Source: Bacteroidota bacterium (GTDB lineage Bacteria > Bacteroidota > Bacteroidia > B-17B0 > Aurantibacillaceae). Taken from it: 64,000 nt of DNA. Below the pieces are notes generated by a model. That model saw only the letters and a program-made list of their open reading frames with translations, was not told where the DNA came from and made no database searches. This document shows, one piece after another, positions 47,401 through 53,804 of this stretch (the first letter of the stretch is position 1; every line of letters begins with the position of its first letter). The position numbers and the translations under genes are program-made. The stretch lies in contig JAUXTT010000003.1 in NCBI GenBank assembly GCA_030684395.1, forward strand, positions 62,001 to 126,000, written 5' to 3'.

Positions 47401-50400
47401 ATGGCCCAACAATTAACGTAGTTACTACCGATGTTGCCTGCGCAGGTCAATGCACGGGAACAGCAGTGGTAACTCCGGCCGGCGGAACAACACCTTATCA
47501 GTTTAATTGGTTGCCTGGTGGGGAAACTACTTCTTCTTTAGCAAATATGTGCGCAACAATAAATTATTTTGTTCAGGTAAAAGATGCAAACAATTGTGTT
47601 ACCAATCAAGCGGTAAACATCATTGAGCAAAATATTTTAGCTGCAAACCCAAGTGTTACAAATGCAACTTGCGGTTTGGTGCCATGCAATGGTGCTGTTA
47701 CTTTAAACACAGGGGGAGGTAGTGGGAACTATACTTATGCATGGTCTAATGGATTGCCTGCTACATCTACTCAAAGCAATATGTGCGCAGGAACTTATTC
47801 AGTTGAAATAACAGATGGAACTAATGGTTGTAAAGACACTTCTTTTGTAACTATTAGTAACACCAATGCTCCAACCGTTTCTATCAATACAGATTCGGTT
47901 TCATGTAATGGTGGGTCAAATGGACAAGCTGTATTAACTATTAACGGTGGAACGGGACCTTATTCAATTGATTGGAGTACAGGGTTAAATGTAGATGCCA
48001 CAACTCACCTTTCATTAAGTGCAGGAAATTATGCTGTTACTGTTACGGATTTTGTTGGTTGTATTATGGGACAGGCATTTGATATTGGAGAAGGAACACA
48101 ATTGGCATTGTCATTAAACAATACACAATTACCTAACTGTGCGGCTGTTTGTAATGGTGCTTTAGCAGCTATACCAAGTGGAGGAACTTTAAACTATACT
48201 TATTTATGGTCGCCGAGCGGAGAAACTACAGACATTGTTGACTCTATGTGTTCAGGAACATATATAGTTACTGTAACAGATGCTAAAGGATGTACAAAAA
48301 CGCAAACAACTATCTTAAACGATAACCCTACACCATTTACAGTTACAACAGCGGTTATTGAGCCGGGCTGTAATTTGTGCGACGGGTTAATTGATATGAC
48401 CATAACCGGTGGTAATCCACCATTCACTTATGTATGGAGTAATGGAGATTTGGTAGAAGATATTGATACTGTGTGCGCAGGGGTGTATGATGTAATGATC
48501 ACAGATGGTTCAGGTTGTTCTCAAACTGAAACATTCCCTATAAATAACGTTGCCGGAATTAGTGGAGAAACAATAGTATCTTCCAATGAAACTTGTTCCG
48601 GATTGTGCGATGGAACTGCAACAGTAACTCCTATAGGAGGAACACCTGGTTATACTTACCAGTGGTTACACAATGGTGATACAACTAATTCACAAACCGG
48701 ATTATGCGCATCAGGATCCCCATATTTCCTTCAAATAAGCGATACGAATAACTGTATTCGCACCAGCGAGGTTGATATTCTTTCTCCTAACCAAATGACA
48801 GCAGTACCGTTTGTGGTGGCACCAACCTGTAGTTTAAGTGATGGAACTATCACATTAAATGTAAGCGGCGGAACAGGAATTTTATCTTATGTATGGAATC
48901 CGGCAGTTGCGGGTAACACCAATACAGCAACAGGCTTAAGCGCTGGTGTTTATACAATAGACGTTACTGATGCTACATCTTCCTGCACCCAATCATTTAC
49001 TGTTACTTTGAGTGATGCAAACGGACCATTGGTTTCTGTACTTGATTCAAGCGTATCTTGTAACGGAGTTTGCGATGGAAATATTACCTTAACTATTACA
49101 AGTGCAAACCCTACTACTGTGCTTTGGAGCACAGGAGCCGGAGGAACTTTGCTTTCAGGTTTGTGCCCGGGCAATTACACTGCGGTTGTAACCGACAATG
49201 TTGTTGGTTGTGCAACTGCTGTTAGTACTATTATTATAGAACCTGATACTATTAATTTTAGTGTTCCAACAACGGTTGATCCTTTATGTTTTGGTGTTTG
49301 TTCAGGTTCAGTTAATGCAGTGCCGAGTGGTGGTATTCTACCTTATACATATAGCTGGTCGCCGGTTGCCGGAAATAACCCTTCCATTACAAATGTTTGT
49401 GCAAATACATATACTGTAACTGTTACCGATGCTAATGGATGTATCAGCACTCAATCAACAACTTTAACAGAACCACCTGTAATAACAATAAGTGGGGCGG
49501 TTACCAATACCTCTTGTACTTCCGTTGCAGCCGGTGCTATTGATATTACGGTTGGTGGTGGAGCTCCCGGTTATACTTATCAGTGGAGCGGAGGAAGTGT
49601 TGCAAACACTGAAGACCTGAACGCCATATTATTCGGAGAGTATATTGTAACAGTAACCGATACCAATCTTTGTTCTATGGTCGATACATTTAATGTAGCA
49701 GCTACTGATACAGCTATTGCAAATGCAGGCATTGATCAGGTGTTTTGTATAAATGGAAATGTAACCCTTGATGGTACTTTATCCAATGTGAATAATGGAA
49801 CAATTACTTATTCATGGGAACAAATACCTTCGACAGGTGTTTTAGGAACAGTAGATACATTGGTAGTAAGTCCTACTGTAGGAGCAACTTCATATCAGTT
49901 GGTAATAACCAACTCTTTAGGCTGCTCTGACACAGATACAGTTGCTCTTACGGCAAATCTACTTCCATTAGCAAATGCAGGTACCGATCAGGAAATGTTT
50001 ATGGGTCAAACTATAACAATAGGAGGTAACCCAACAGGCCCTGCTGGAACCATATTTACCTGGTTACCGAATTTAAATTTAAATAGTACTACAATTGCAA
50101 ACCCGGTTGCTTCAGCTACTTTAGCTGCCACCTATAACTATACTGTTGTGGTTACAGATACTGTTACAGGTTGTGTAGCAAGAGACTCCATGGTACTTAC
50201 TGTACTGCCACGAATTATTATACCTAATGGTATTTCTCCTAACGGTGATGGTAAGAATGATGTTTGGATTATTGATGCTATTTATAAGTTCCCGAATAAC
50301 GAAGTAGAAATTTATAACCGTTGGGGTGAATTATTATACGCCAAAACTGCTTATGATAATACATGGGATGGATCTTACAAAGGCAAACCATTGCCAATTG

Positions 50401-50480
50401 GAACGTATTATTATGTAGTTAAACTGAATGATCCAGATTATCCAGAACCGTATACAGGACCTATAACCATATTTAAATAA
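38493..50480 (+). CDS. Giant SprB-type T9SS adhesin (about 45 SprB repeats, CHU_C)
   Basis: 3995 residues from ATG 38493 (MLRKLLLLFLLITASASIKA, a good signal peptide); in-frame starts at 38466 (GTG) and 38478 (ATG) would only lengthen the leader. The mature N-terminus EKLYWVGGSGSFNDPSHWSL is typical of gliding-associated adhesins. From about residue 246 to 3735 I count about 45 SprB repeats of about 70-80 residues, each with a C-x-G-x-C-x-G-like start, GGT-x-PYTY-x-W, and LCAGTYTVTVTDANGC end. Two Ig-like modules follow (ANAGIDQVFCINGNVTL, ANAGTDQEMFMGQTITIGG). The CHU_C domain is at about 3907-3995 ([28 protein letters not shown]). SprB is the mobile adhesin of gliding. The next gene, 5 bp downstream, is a SprF homologue. 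Confidence 0.95.
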   Translation: MLRKLLLLFLLITASASIKAEKLYWVGGSGSFNDPSHWSLQSGGNPGAKIPTLYDDVFFDKASFKTFGSAITIVGNAFCKKFIVEDNAFPFSIEGSIIERIKVQGDFKLNKTTKWNLDGSLEFTGENVVTIDFGLLPVNGTVVLNSSAGNFKLNSSLDLGSNGSLILENGSLSAKDISITGKNFIKKSNAPFDLNIDNVLIEFKNDITVTKGLRINSVNSQLIYNQDNTLSVPDSNVFSNMKIIEHHSVLAITDVQIVDSVSCPGACDGSFLVSFTLTAGQAQPPYTLVFTPGPSTLGPFNSSPFLATGLCGANYTIRLFNNLGNQVGSSANNVMYEPSPIAVNFNLTTDPLCNTDCTGEIQYDIIGGNPTYNLTWNPGGIIQNGLDEGDADSIENLCANTYIVDIIDRKGCTATDQYIIVEPNPILPNSGVQDQLCFSYCDGMVFVAPSGGTPFGVPQANGTFYTIVWNGNAALTNDTLYNLCPGTYNYVITDANGCTMPGSVIIDPISQLIFTPSVPVPVTCADVCDGTANVSNISGGTGPGTYTYSWAGPTVPAEVNTANSTTASGMCPGVYTCTITDANGCDTIVSFTITGPALLVGTVTPNDVSCFGLTDGSATGSELGGNGPPFTYNWFSTASPTGGPPFSNANPTVSGLAAGNYTLVIVDINGCNDTVPFVINEPLPLQVTLTPTNPTCFGFTDGQICVSTSGGTGVATFTLSPVAGVLVANCYTGLSAGPYTVNATDANSCPASASTTLISLPQIFPNLTHTDPTCNLACNGTATSAPTGGSGAGYTFVWSCNAGTTSSINGECAGVCNLTVTDGNGCPQNASVTFVDPNPLALVLNNTNLSCSGASTAQITSVVNGGTAPYTYAWTGLPDVTPGLANVGAGSYTLTVTDFNGCTIIDSVTVTAPLPISITTTPTNPTCFGSCNGSITTVLGGGTAPYTQLWLPTNSASLNQINLCAGTYDITVTDANNCTQTQSVILTAPQPIVVTTDTTVTSCINVCDGTATANAVGGNPGGYTYSWTGGGGAAQTTGPLCDGTYNVTVTDPLGCTGIGSATITEPTVVTTAIISITPSCSNICNGTATINPGGGTPGYTHTIDAAPIGASTALSGLCAGPHTVVTTDNNGCTASTNFIVPLQVTLSVTASPSVLTCFGDCNGTATANVVGGAPVVTFDWQPTGQTTQTAVGLCSGVHTISVTDGIGCIVSTTVTFTDPPALTLPIVVTPVDCNGNCTGTATANPGGGVAPYSVTWSNGGVGNSISNLCVGSYDATVIDGNGCSLTQTGTVIQPSAFTITLTPASPTTCGGTDGSIAAVVAGGTGAYDYSWAPSGQITATVTNVGAGVHTLTITDQNTGCDSVISFGLSDPNAPGTTSVFSNATCPNQCNGTATVDVTSGTAPFTVTFPGGVPTGAPPLTSNTLCNGAFAVQVTDATACVAFENIVITEPANFVDNEVLSDLTCNGNNSGSIVLAPTGGTRPFTYVLDGLPEADSSMTGLSAGPHVVVVTDANGCTYSFNYNLSEPNVLTGSEVHTNVNCTTGFGTATVSGNGGTLPYTFLWSGGLGVTASVANVPQGNYTCDITDANGCTVQVAVVIGQNPALVSGFTFADNLCSSGCTGTASFNASGGSGVYTYSWSGSGSVASSINGICPGAYIGTVSDDNGCSVTENFTISAPIVLDVTSVATDPLCNNSCNGTITANPTGGTGAYTYVWSPNVNPNPTSVNLCAGTYTVDVTDANGCTAQDVIVLTDPPALFANVTPTQPICFGDCNGILTSTPSGGTAPYAYAWGAPIIDIDSIAGGLCIGNYSVTVTDANGCTDVANIGLTQPPQVGLAASSSPATCGLFPCNGSVTINSIVGTTVNWLTPVGLPCPSCLAQNSLCAGIYDIEVSDAVGCKDTVQVTVSNSSGPLVDVDSTNVSCRGGADGEATVVSVVGTGPYTYAWGAPIPDLDSIASGLVAGTYTSQVTDGIGCMTFTEITVNEPGIFDDQESITDASCNGVNDGSIVLNPSGGTAPYSYAWSNGAPDSPSNLNIAPGNYDVTITDANLCTYQFSYTVGTNAQILYDLTVTNASCFAQCNGTAILNNINGGTAPYTFVWSDGQSGTTANGLCAGNYTVTISDLNGCSTTVDTTISEPVQLNVNPTVTNTACSVCAGSIALAPVGGTGGYTYLWSNGQSAATATNLCAGVYMVDVTDAAGCVNQQNIAVNNTSGPTINTVTTDVTCSGSCNGSATATPVGGTLPYQYNWLAGGQTTSAVANLCAGTYFVQVKDGANCVINDTVVINETSILAANLSHTPTTCGASVGQAIAAPSGGTGPYTFVWSTGSNNDTISNLAAGTYSLEITDANGCKDTSFATINSNNGPVVTVATDSTLCNASADGSATLTIVGGVAPYTIVWSTGLNANSQTHTNLADGVYSVVVTDNGGCASVKNFSIEEPDQLALSLNNTQLPSCQVACNGVLTAIPSGGSLAYTYVWSNGGNTASINNLCSGLYSLTVTDANGCTATQATQLDNDPNPFGITDNNVNASCGQCDGTSALTLAGGTAPFTFNWSNGDNTSTATNLCAGIYMVDVTDNLGCFQQHSVSINNANGPTVSVVSTDVNCEGQCTGTATATGAGGTAPYQYNWIGLGQVTPSVSNLCADTYFVQVKDANNCVTNDTVIINETTILVATPAVTNATCGVCDGSVILNPTGGSGNYTYVWSNGLPATISQSNLCAQTYSVEITDVINGCKDTSFVTISSDNAPTLVINTDSTSCNGTADGQAVLTINGGTGPYSIVWSTGLNVDATTHTSLSAGNYAVTVTDFAGCVNAQVFDIEEAASIALSLNNSQLPSCDAACNGSLIAIPSGGTLNYTYAWSNGGVLDSIGSLCAGPYSVTVTDANGCTATQFTQLNNNPTPFTITDVSVNATCGINDGSSVLTVTGAQTPITYNWSNGSITSSASNLFAGIHTVDVTDNVGCTQQYNVSINNLNGPTINVVTTDVACAGQCTGTAVVTPAGGTTPYQFNWLPGGETTSSLANMCATINYFVQVKDANNCVTNQAVNIIEQNILAANPSVTNATCGLVPCNGAVTLNTGGGSGNYTYAWSNGLPATSTQSNMCAGTYSVEITDGTNGCKDTSFVTISNTNAPTVSINTDSVSCNGGSNGQAVLTINGGTGPYSIDWSTGLNVDATTHLSLSAGNYAVTVTDFVGCIMGQAFDIGEGTQLALSLNNTQLPNCAAVCNGALAAIPSGGTLNYTYLWSPSGETTDIVDSMCSGTYIVTVTDAKGCTKTQTTILNDNPTPFTVTTAVIEPGCNLCDGLIDMTITGGNPPFTYVWSNGDLVEDIDTVCAGVYDVMITDGSGCSQTETFPINNVAGISGETIVSSNETCSGLCDGTATVTPIGGTPGYTYQWLHNGDTTNSQTGLCASGSPYFLQISDTNNCIRTSEVDILSPNQMTAVPFVVAPTCSLSDGTITLNVSGGTGILSYVWNPAVAGNTNTATGLSAGVYTIDVTDATSSCTQSFTVTLSDANGPLVSVLDSSVSCNGVCDGNITLTITSANPTTVLWSTGAGGTLLSGLCPGNYTAVVTDNVVGCATAVSTIIIEPDTINFSVPTTVDPLCFGVCSGSVNAVPSGGILPYTYSWSPVAGNNPSITNVCANTYTVTVTDANGCISTQSTTLTEPPVITISGAVTNTSCTSVAAGAIDITVGGGAPGYTYQWSGGSVANTEDLNAILFGEYIVTVTDTNLCSMVDTFNVAATDTAIANAGIDQVFCINGNVTLDGTLSNVNNGTITYSWEQIPSTGVLGTVDTLVVSPTVGATSYQLVITNSLGCSDTDTVALTANLLPLANAGTDQEMFMGQTITIGGNPTGPAGTIFTWLPNLNLNSTTIANPVASATLAATYNYTVVVTDTVTGCVARDSMVLTVLPRIIIPNGISPNGDGKNDVWIIDAIYKFPNNEVEIYNRWGELLYAKTAYDNTWDGSYKGKPLPIGTYYYVVKLNDPDYPEPYTGPITIFK
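44890..49100 (+). repeat. Higher-order tandem repeat of about 1.14 kb inside the SprB-type gene
   Basis: Five consecutive SprB modules recur as a block. Matching points are the segments coding SILAANLSHTPTTCG (about 45352), TILVATPAVTNATCG (about 46486), NILAANPSVTNATCG (about 47626) and NQMTAVPFVVAPTCS (about 48780), spaced 1134, 1140 and 1154 bp. Within each block, the module order is the same: ALSLNNTQLP, FTITD, a DVTDN..GC..Q module, then YQYNW with YFVQVKDANNCV. The first three copies are close, the fourth is diverged, and the last two modules of an earlier copy precede 45.3 kb. Confidence 0.8.
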
Positions 50481-50485
50481 AACAC

Positions 50486-51424
50486 ATGAACAAAGTGAAG
50501 AACATATTCAGATCCCTTTTGTTGCTGAGTGTTTTAATTGGCACGGAAGAAACATTTGCACAGCAGCTTCAGCAATATACACAGTATATGCTGAATGATT
50601 TTGTGCTGAACCCTGCCATAGCCGGAAAAGGAAAAGACTATTGGGATTGCAGAACAAACAGTAGGTATCAGTGGCAGGGAATAACCGATGCCCCAAGAAC
50701 TTATATCATGTCGTTACAAGGTCCGTTTAAAAACCGTAAGATGGGATTGGGAAGCACTTTGTTTACAGATATTACCGGTCCTACCCGCAGGGTTGGAGTG
50801 AACATGGCTTATTCATATCATTTAAAATTGAACAATGAGTATAATTTAAATTTAGGTTTGAGTGCAGGAATCCTACAATATTCAGTTGACGGGCACAAAC
50901 TCACGTTGCATGATAACGACGATTTAATTATGGTTACGCAATACCGCTCGGCAATTGTTCCGGATTTCGGTGCAGGCGCATATTTGTATAGCAAAAAATT
51001 ATTTGTTAGCCTTTCTGTCCCTCAGTTTTATGAAGCTCAGGTTAAGTTGGAAGGATTAACAACCAGTGAATTAAGCAGGATCAAGCCACATTTTTACGCC
51101 TTGGCAGGATATCAGTTTGATGTTGGAGAGGATTTTCAGGTAGAACCGTCTTTCCTGATAAAGTATGTGAAACCCGCTCCGGTTAAAATTGATGTGGGCG
51201 TAAGAGGGATTTATCAAAAGAAGATTTGGTTGGGAGTAACATACAGAACAAATGATGCTATCTCAGCAATGTTGGGTTATATGCACAACAACTGGTTGAT
51301 GATAGGTTACTCGTACGATTATACTACCACCAGACTTCGCCAATATACTACAGGAACCCATGAGATTATGCTGGGTTTGAGATTTAGACAGCAAGAGAAT
51401 TCAGCTGTTAAGAAGGAGGATTAG
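50486..51424 (+). CDS. SprF/PorP-family outer-membrane protein
   Basis: 312 residues with a signal peptide ending in TFAQ. The mature start QLQQYTQYMLNDFVLNPAIA is the family hallmark, followed by barrel strands (YQWQGITDAPRTYIMSLQGP, YNLNLGLSAGILQYSVDG, IWLGVTYRTNDAISAMLGYM) and the closing RLRQYTTGTHEIMLGLRF. In Flavobacterium johnsoniae, SprF is required for SprB to reach and stay at the cell surface and is encoded just downstream of sprB; the same arrangement is seen here, with 5 bp between genes. I infer it is the partner of the giant adhesin. Confidence 0.93.
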   Translation: MNKVKNIFRSLLLLSVLIGTEETFAQQLQQYTQYMLNDFVLNPAIAGKGKDYWDCRTNSRYQWQGITDAPRTYIMSLQGPFKNRKMGLGSTLFTDITGPTRRVGVNMAYSYHLKLNNEYNLNLGLSAGILQYSVDGHKLTLHDNDDLIMVTQYRSAIVPDFGAGAYLYSKKLFVSLSVPQFYEAQVKLEGLTTSELSRIKPHFYALAGYQFDVGEDFQVEPSFLIKYVKPAPVKIDVGVRGIYQKKIWLGVTYRTNDAISAMLGYMHNNWLMIGYSYDYTTTRLRQYTTGTHEIMLGLRFRQQENSAVKKED

Positions 51425-51459
51425 AGCTGCAGGTTGTATTCTCAACTGTTTATTCCGGG

Positions 51460-52236
51460 TTAAAGTATCCTTTTTATTACTCTTAATAAATGAGAGTATT
51501 TTTTTCTTTCGGAATGAAAGATGCCATAATGATCGAATTTATCAATCCGTACTCTTCCCGATGCATGAATGATTTGATTATTCTCTAAAATGATTCCCAC
51601 ATGTGTAATCTTTCCTTCTTCGTTATCAAAAAAAGCAAGATCACCCGGTTCAGCTTCTTCAACAAAACTCAGAGCCGATCCTATTTCAGCTTGCTGATAT
51701 GCATCACGCGGTAATTGAAAACCATTCACCGAATAAACCAATTGAGTATATCCGGAGCAGTCAATTCCCCAACAGGTTCTGCCTCCCCACAAATAGGGAG
51801 TGTTTAAGAATTGAGAAGCAGTTTCTAAAATGTCTTTTTGGTTTGGAGTTTTGTTTTCAGATGTAGTCCCTTCAAACTGATAGGAACTATTTTCTTCTAA
51901 TTTAAACAAACCTTTATCGAATCCTGGAAGCTTGCTTCCCATAACTATTGGAAGTGTGGTGTTATTTTCTTTATCAACGATCAGGGAAAAGAGTTCGTTG
52001 GTTTGAATTGCAGGTTTGCTTTGTAGTTGAGTAAATGTTTTTTCTTTTATTGGAGAATATTGTTTGTGATTAATCCAGCATTCGTAATTATCAATTGCCG
52101 TTTTAATTTTTATCCACTCTTCTTTTTCTTCAAGTATAACGAAATGTTCGCCCAACAGGAGTTGAGTAACCATCTCGCTTTTTCCGGATGGTTCGGCTCT
52201 GCAGGGCACTATGCTTAAGTTGCAAATTCCGTACAT
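51460..52236 (-). CDS. NlpC/P60 (C40) cell-wall hydrolase with SH3-like domain
   Basis: 258 residues. The N-terminus (YGICNLSIVPCRAEPSGKSE, LLGEHFVILEEKEEWIKIKT) is a bacterial SH3-like domain. The C-terminal half is NlpC/P60: TPYLWGGRTCWGIDCSGYTQ with catalytic Cys at residue 160, then GDLAFFDNEEGKITHVGIIL with the catalytic His and IIHASGRVRID. Such enzymes (YkfC/Spr-like) cut gamma-D-Glu-diamino acid bonds in peptidoglycan peptides. No signal peptide is evident, which favours a cytoplasmic role in muropeptide recycling, as in YkfC-type proteins. It converges on the SprF gene with 35 bp between stops. Confidence 0.9.
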   Translation of the reverse strand: MYGICNLSIVPCRAEPSGKSEMVTQLLLGEHFVILEEKEEWIKIKTAIDNYECWINHKQYSPIKEKTFTQLQSKPAIQTNELFSLIVDKENNTTLPIVMGSKLPGFDKGLFKLEENSSYQFEGTTSENKTPNQKDILETASQFLNTPYLWGGRTCWGIDCSGYTQLVYSVNGFQLPRDAYQQAEIGSALSFVEEAEPGDLAFFDNEEGKITHVGIILENNQIIHASGRVRIDKFDHYGIFHSERKKYSHLLRVIKRIL

Positions 52237-52268
52237 TTCGTAGTGTTTAAGAAAAAATTAACCGCAAA

Positions 52269-52286
52269 TCCCGATAGTTATCGGGA
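52269..52286. repeat. Short palindromic intergenic repeat
   Basis: tcccgatagttatcggga is an 8-bp inverted repeat with a 2-base centre. I recall this word as a frequent intergenic palindrome in Bacteroidota genomes. It lies in the 139-bp spacer upstream of the NlpC/P60 gene. No T-tract follows, so a mobile or structural repeat is more likely than a terminator. Confidence 0.5.
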
Positions 52287-52303
52287 CACAAAGTTTTTCC
52301 GCA

Positions 52304-52340
52304 AAAGAACTCAAAGTAAAAATATCACTTTGAGTTCTTT
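52304..52340 (-). terminator. Strong hairpin after the thiolase gene
   Basis: A perfect 14-bp inverted repeat (core agaactcaaagt / actttgagttct) with a 9-base loop lies 36-72 bp beyond the thiolase stop. On the minus strand it ends in tctttt, a weak T-tract. The adjoining tract at 52341-52370 (ttctttgtggtta-like words) belongs to a repetitive sequence type common between Bacteroidota genes, so the hairpin may be part of such a repeat. Confidence 0.5.
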
Positions 52341-52375
52341 GTGTGTTCTTCGCGTTCTTTGTGGTTAAAATTAAT

Positions 52376-53557
52376 TTATTTAATATTTTCAATTACAACT
52401 GCACTTGCTCCACCACCACCATTACAAATAGAGGCAGCTCCGTAGCGTGCATTGTTTTGTTTTAATACATTTATCAATGTTACAATAATACGAGCGCCAC
52501 TGCAACCCAGAGGATGTCCTAAAGAAACTGCTCCTCCATTCACGTTCACTTTTGTAGGGTCTAATTTCATTAACTGGTTATTTGCAATAGAAACAACTGA
52601 GAATGCCTCATTAATTTCGAAGAACTCAATGTCAGTCATTTTTAATCCTGCTTTATCAACCGCAGCTGGCAATGCTTTTGAAGGACTGGTAGTAAACCAT
52701 TCAGGAGCTTGTTCTGCATCTGCATAAGATATAATTTTCGCTAAAGGTTTTAAACCTAAAGCTTCCATTTTTTCTTTGCTCATTAAAATCAAAGCTGCAG
52801 CCCCGTCATTTAAAGTAGAAGCGTTTGCCGCAGTTACTGTTCCATCTTTTTGAAATACCGGTCTTAGTTCCCGGATCTTTTCAAACTTCACCTGTTTGTA
52901 TTCTTCATCCTCTTTAATAACAAGCGCGTCACCTTTCTTTTGAGGGACTTCAACACCAACAATTTCTTCGTTGAATTTAGAAGCTGCCCAAGAAGCTTGT
53001 GAACGTTTGTAAGATTCTATTGCAAATGTATCTTGTTGTTCACGTGTGATGTTATATTCTTTTGCGCAAAGTTCAGCGCTATTTCCCATGTGGTTTTGGT
53101 GATAAACATCCGTTAAGCCATCTTTCACTAAGCCATCAACTACAACATTATTTCCCAAACGGAAACCATTACGTCCATCAGGCAAATAATATGGAACCAT
53201 GCTCATGTTTTCCATTCCACCGGCAACAACAACTGAAGTATCTCCTAATTTGATACTTTGCGTAGCTTGCATTACTGCTTTCATACCCGAAGCACATACT
53301 TTGTTTACTGTTGTGCAATGCACAGTGTCTAACAAACCTGCAAATTTAGCAGCCTGGCGGGCAGGAGCCTGACCAACATTAGCTTGTAGCACGCAGCCCA
53401 TCAACACTTCGTCGATCTCTTTTACGTCCAGCTTAATTTTATCCACTGCACCTTTAATAGCAGTAGCACCTAACTTTCCTACAGGAACAGATGATAATAC
53501 ACCATTAAAACTTCCAATTGGAGTTCTTACAGCGGAAACAATATATACTTCTTTCAT
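52376..53557 (-). CDS. Acetyl-CoA C-acetyltransferase (thiolase)
   Basis: 393 residues, the normal length for the family. It condenses two acetyl-CoA or cleaves 3-oxoacyl-CoA in the cytosol. The nucleophilic Cys is C88 in CTTVNKVCASGMKAV. The C-terminal catalytic residues are in NVNGGAVSLGHPLGCSGARI (His) and GAASICNGGGGASAVVIE (second Cys). The N-terminal VSAVRTPIGSFNG motif is typical of degradative/biosynthetic thiolases. It is transcribed alone, divergent from the 7TM-HD gene, with a -7-like box 23 bp upstream of its ATG. It could act with the 3-hydroxyacyl-CoA dehydrogenase at 36.6 kb. Confidence 0.95.
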   Translation of the reverse strand: MKEVYIVSAVRTPIGSFNGVLSSVPVGKLGATAIKGAVDKIKLDVKEIDEVLMGCVLQANVGQAPARQAAKFAGLLDTVHCTTVNKVCASGMKAVMQATQSIKLGDTSVVVAGGMENMSMVPYYLPDGRNGFRLGNNVVVDGLVKDGLTDVYHQNHMGNSAELCAKEYNITREQQDTFAIESYKRSQASWAASKFNEEIVGVEVPQKKGDALVIKEDEEYKQVKFEKIRELRPVFQKDGTVTAANASTLNDGAAALILMSKEKMEALGLKPLAKIISYADAEQAPEWFTTSPSKALPAAVDKAGLKMTDIEFFEINEAFSVVSIANNQLMKLDPTKVNVNGGAVSLGHPLGCSGARIIVTLINVLKQNNARYGAASICNGGGGASAVVIENIK

Positions 53558-53579
53558 TTTTTTTAATTTTTAAACAGTC

Positions 53580-53587
53580 CAAATGTA
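53580..53587 (-). promoter_or_regulatory. -7 box for the thiolase gene
   Basis: On the minus strand TACATTTG matches TAnnTTTG and ends 22 bp before the thiolase ATG. I do not see a good TTTG at 19-base spacing, so the call rests on the -7 box. The rest of the 247-bp divergent spacer (53558-53804) shows no gene to me. Confidence 0.4.
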
Positions 53588-53804
53588 AGTATTTACACGG
53601 ACGAAGGAATTTTTTTAGCTGAATTTGATTAACACTTGTATTAATCGATGGGAAGCAAAGATTAGTCTATAAGTTTTTATAAATCAGTGAAATAAGATGT
53701 AATTTTGTAAGGTTTAAAGGTAATAAGACTTTTTCTGTTGAAAAGTACAAGCGGAAGTACTCATTTGATTGCCTGATAATTCTAACATTTGATAAAAATT
53801 AACT

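Noticed and set aside
38493-50480. Regularly spaced short DNA repeats that could be mistaken for a CRISPR or non-coding tandem array
   Set aside because: The repeats are imperfect, fall in a single reading frame and encode SprB modules; no fixed-length repeat with unique spacers is present.
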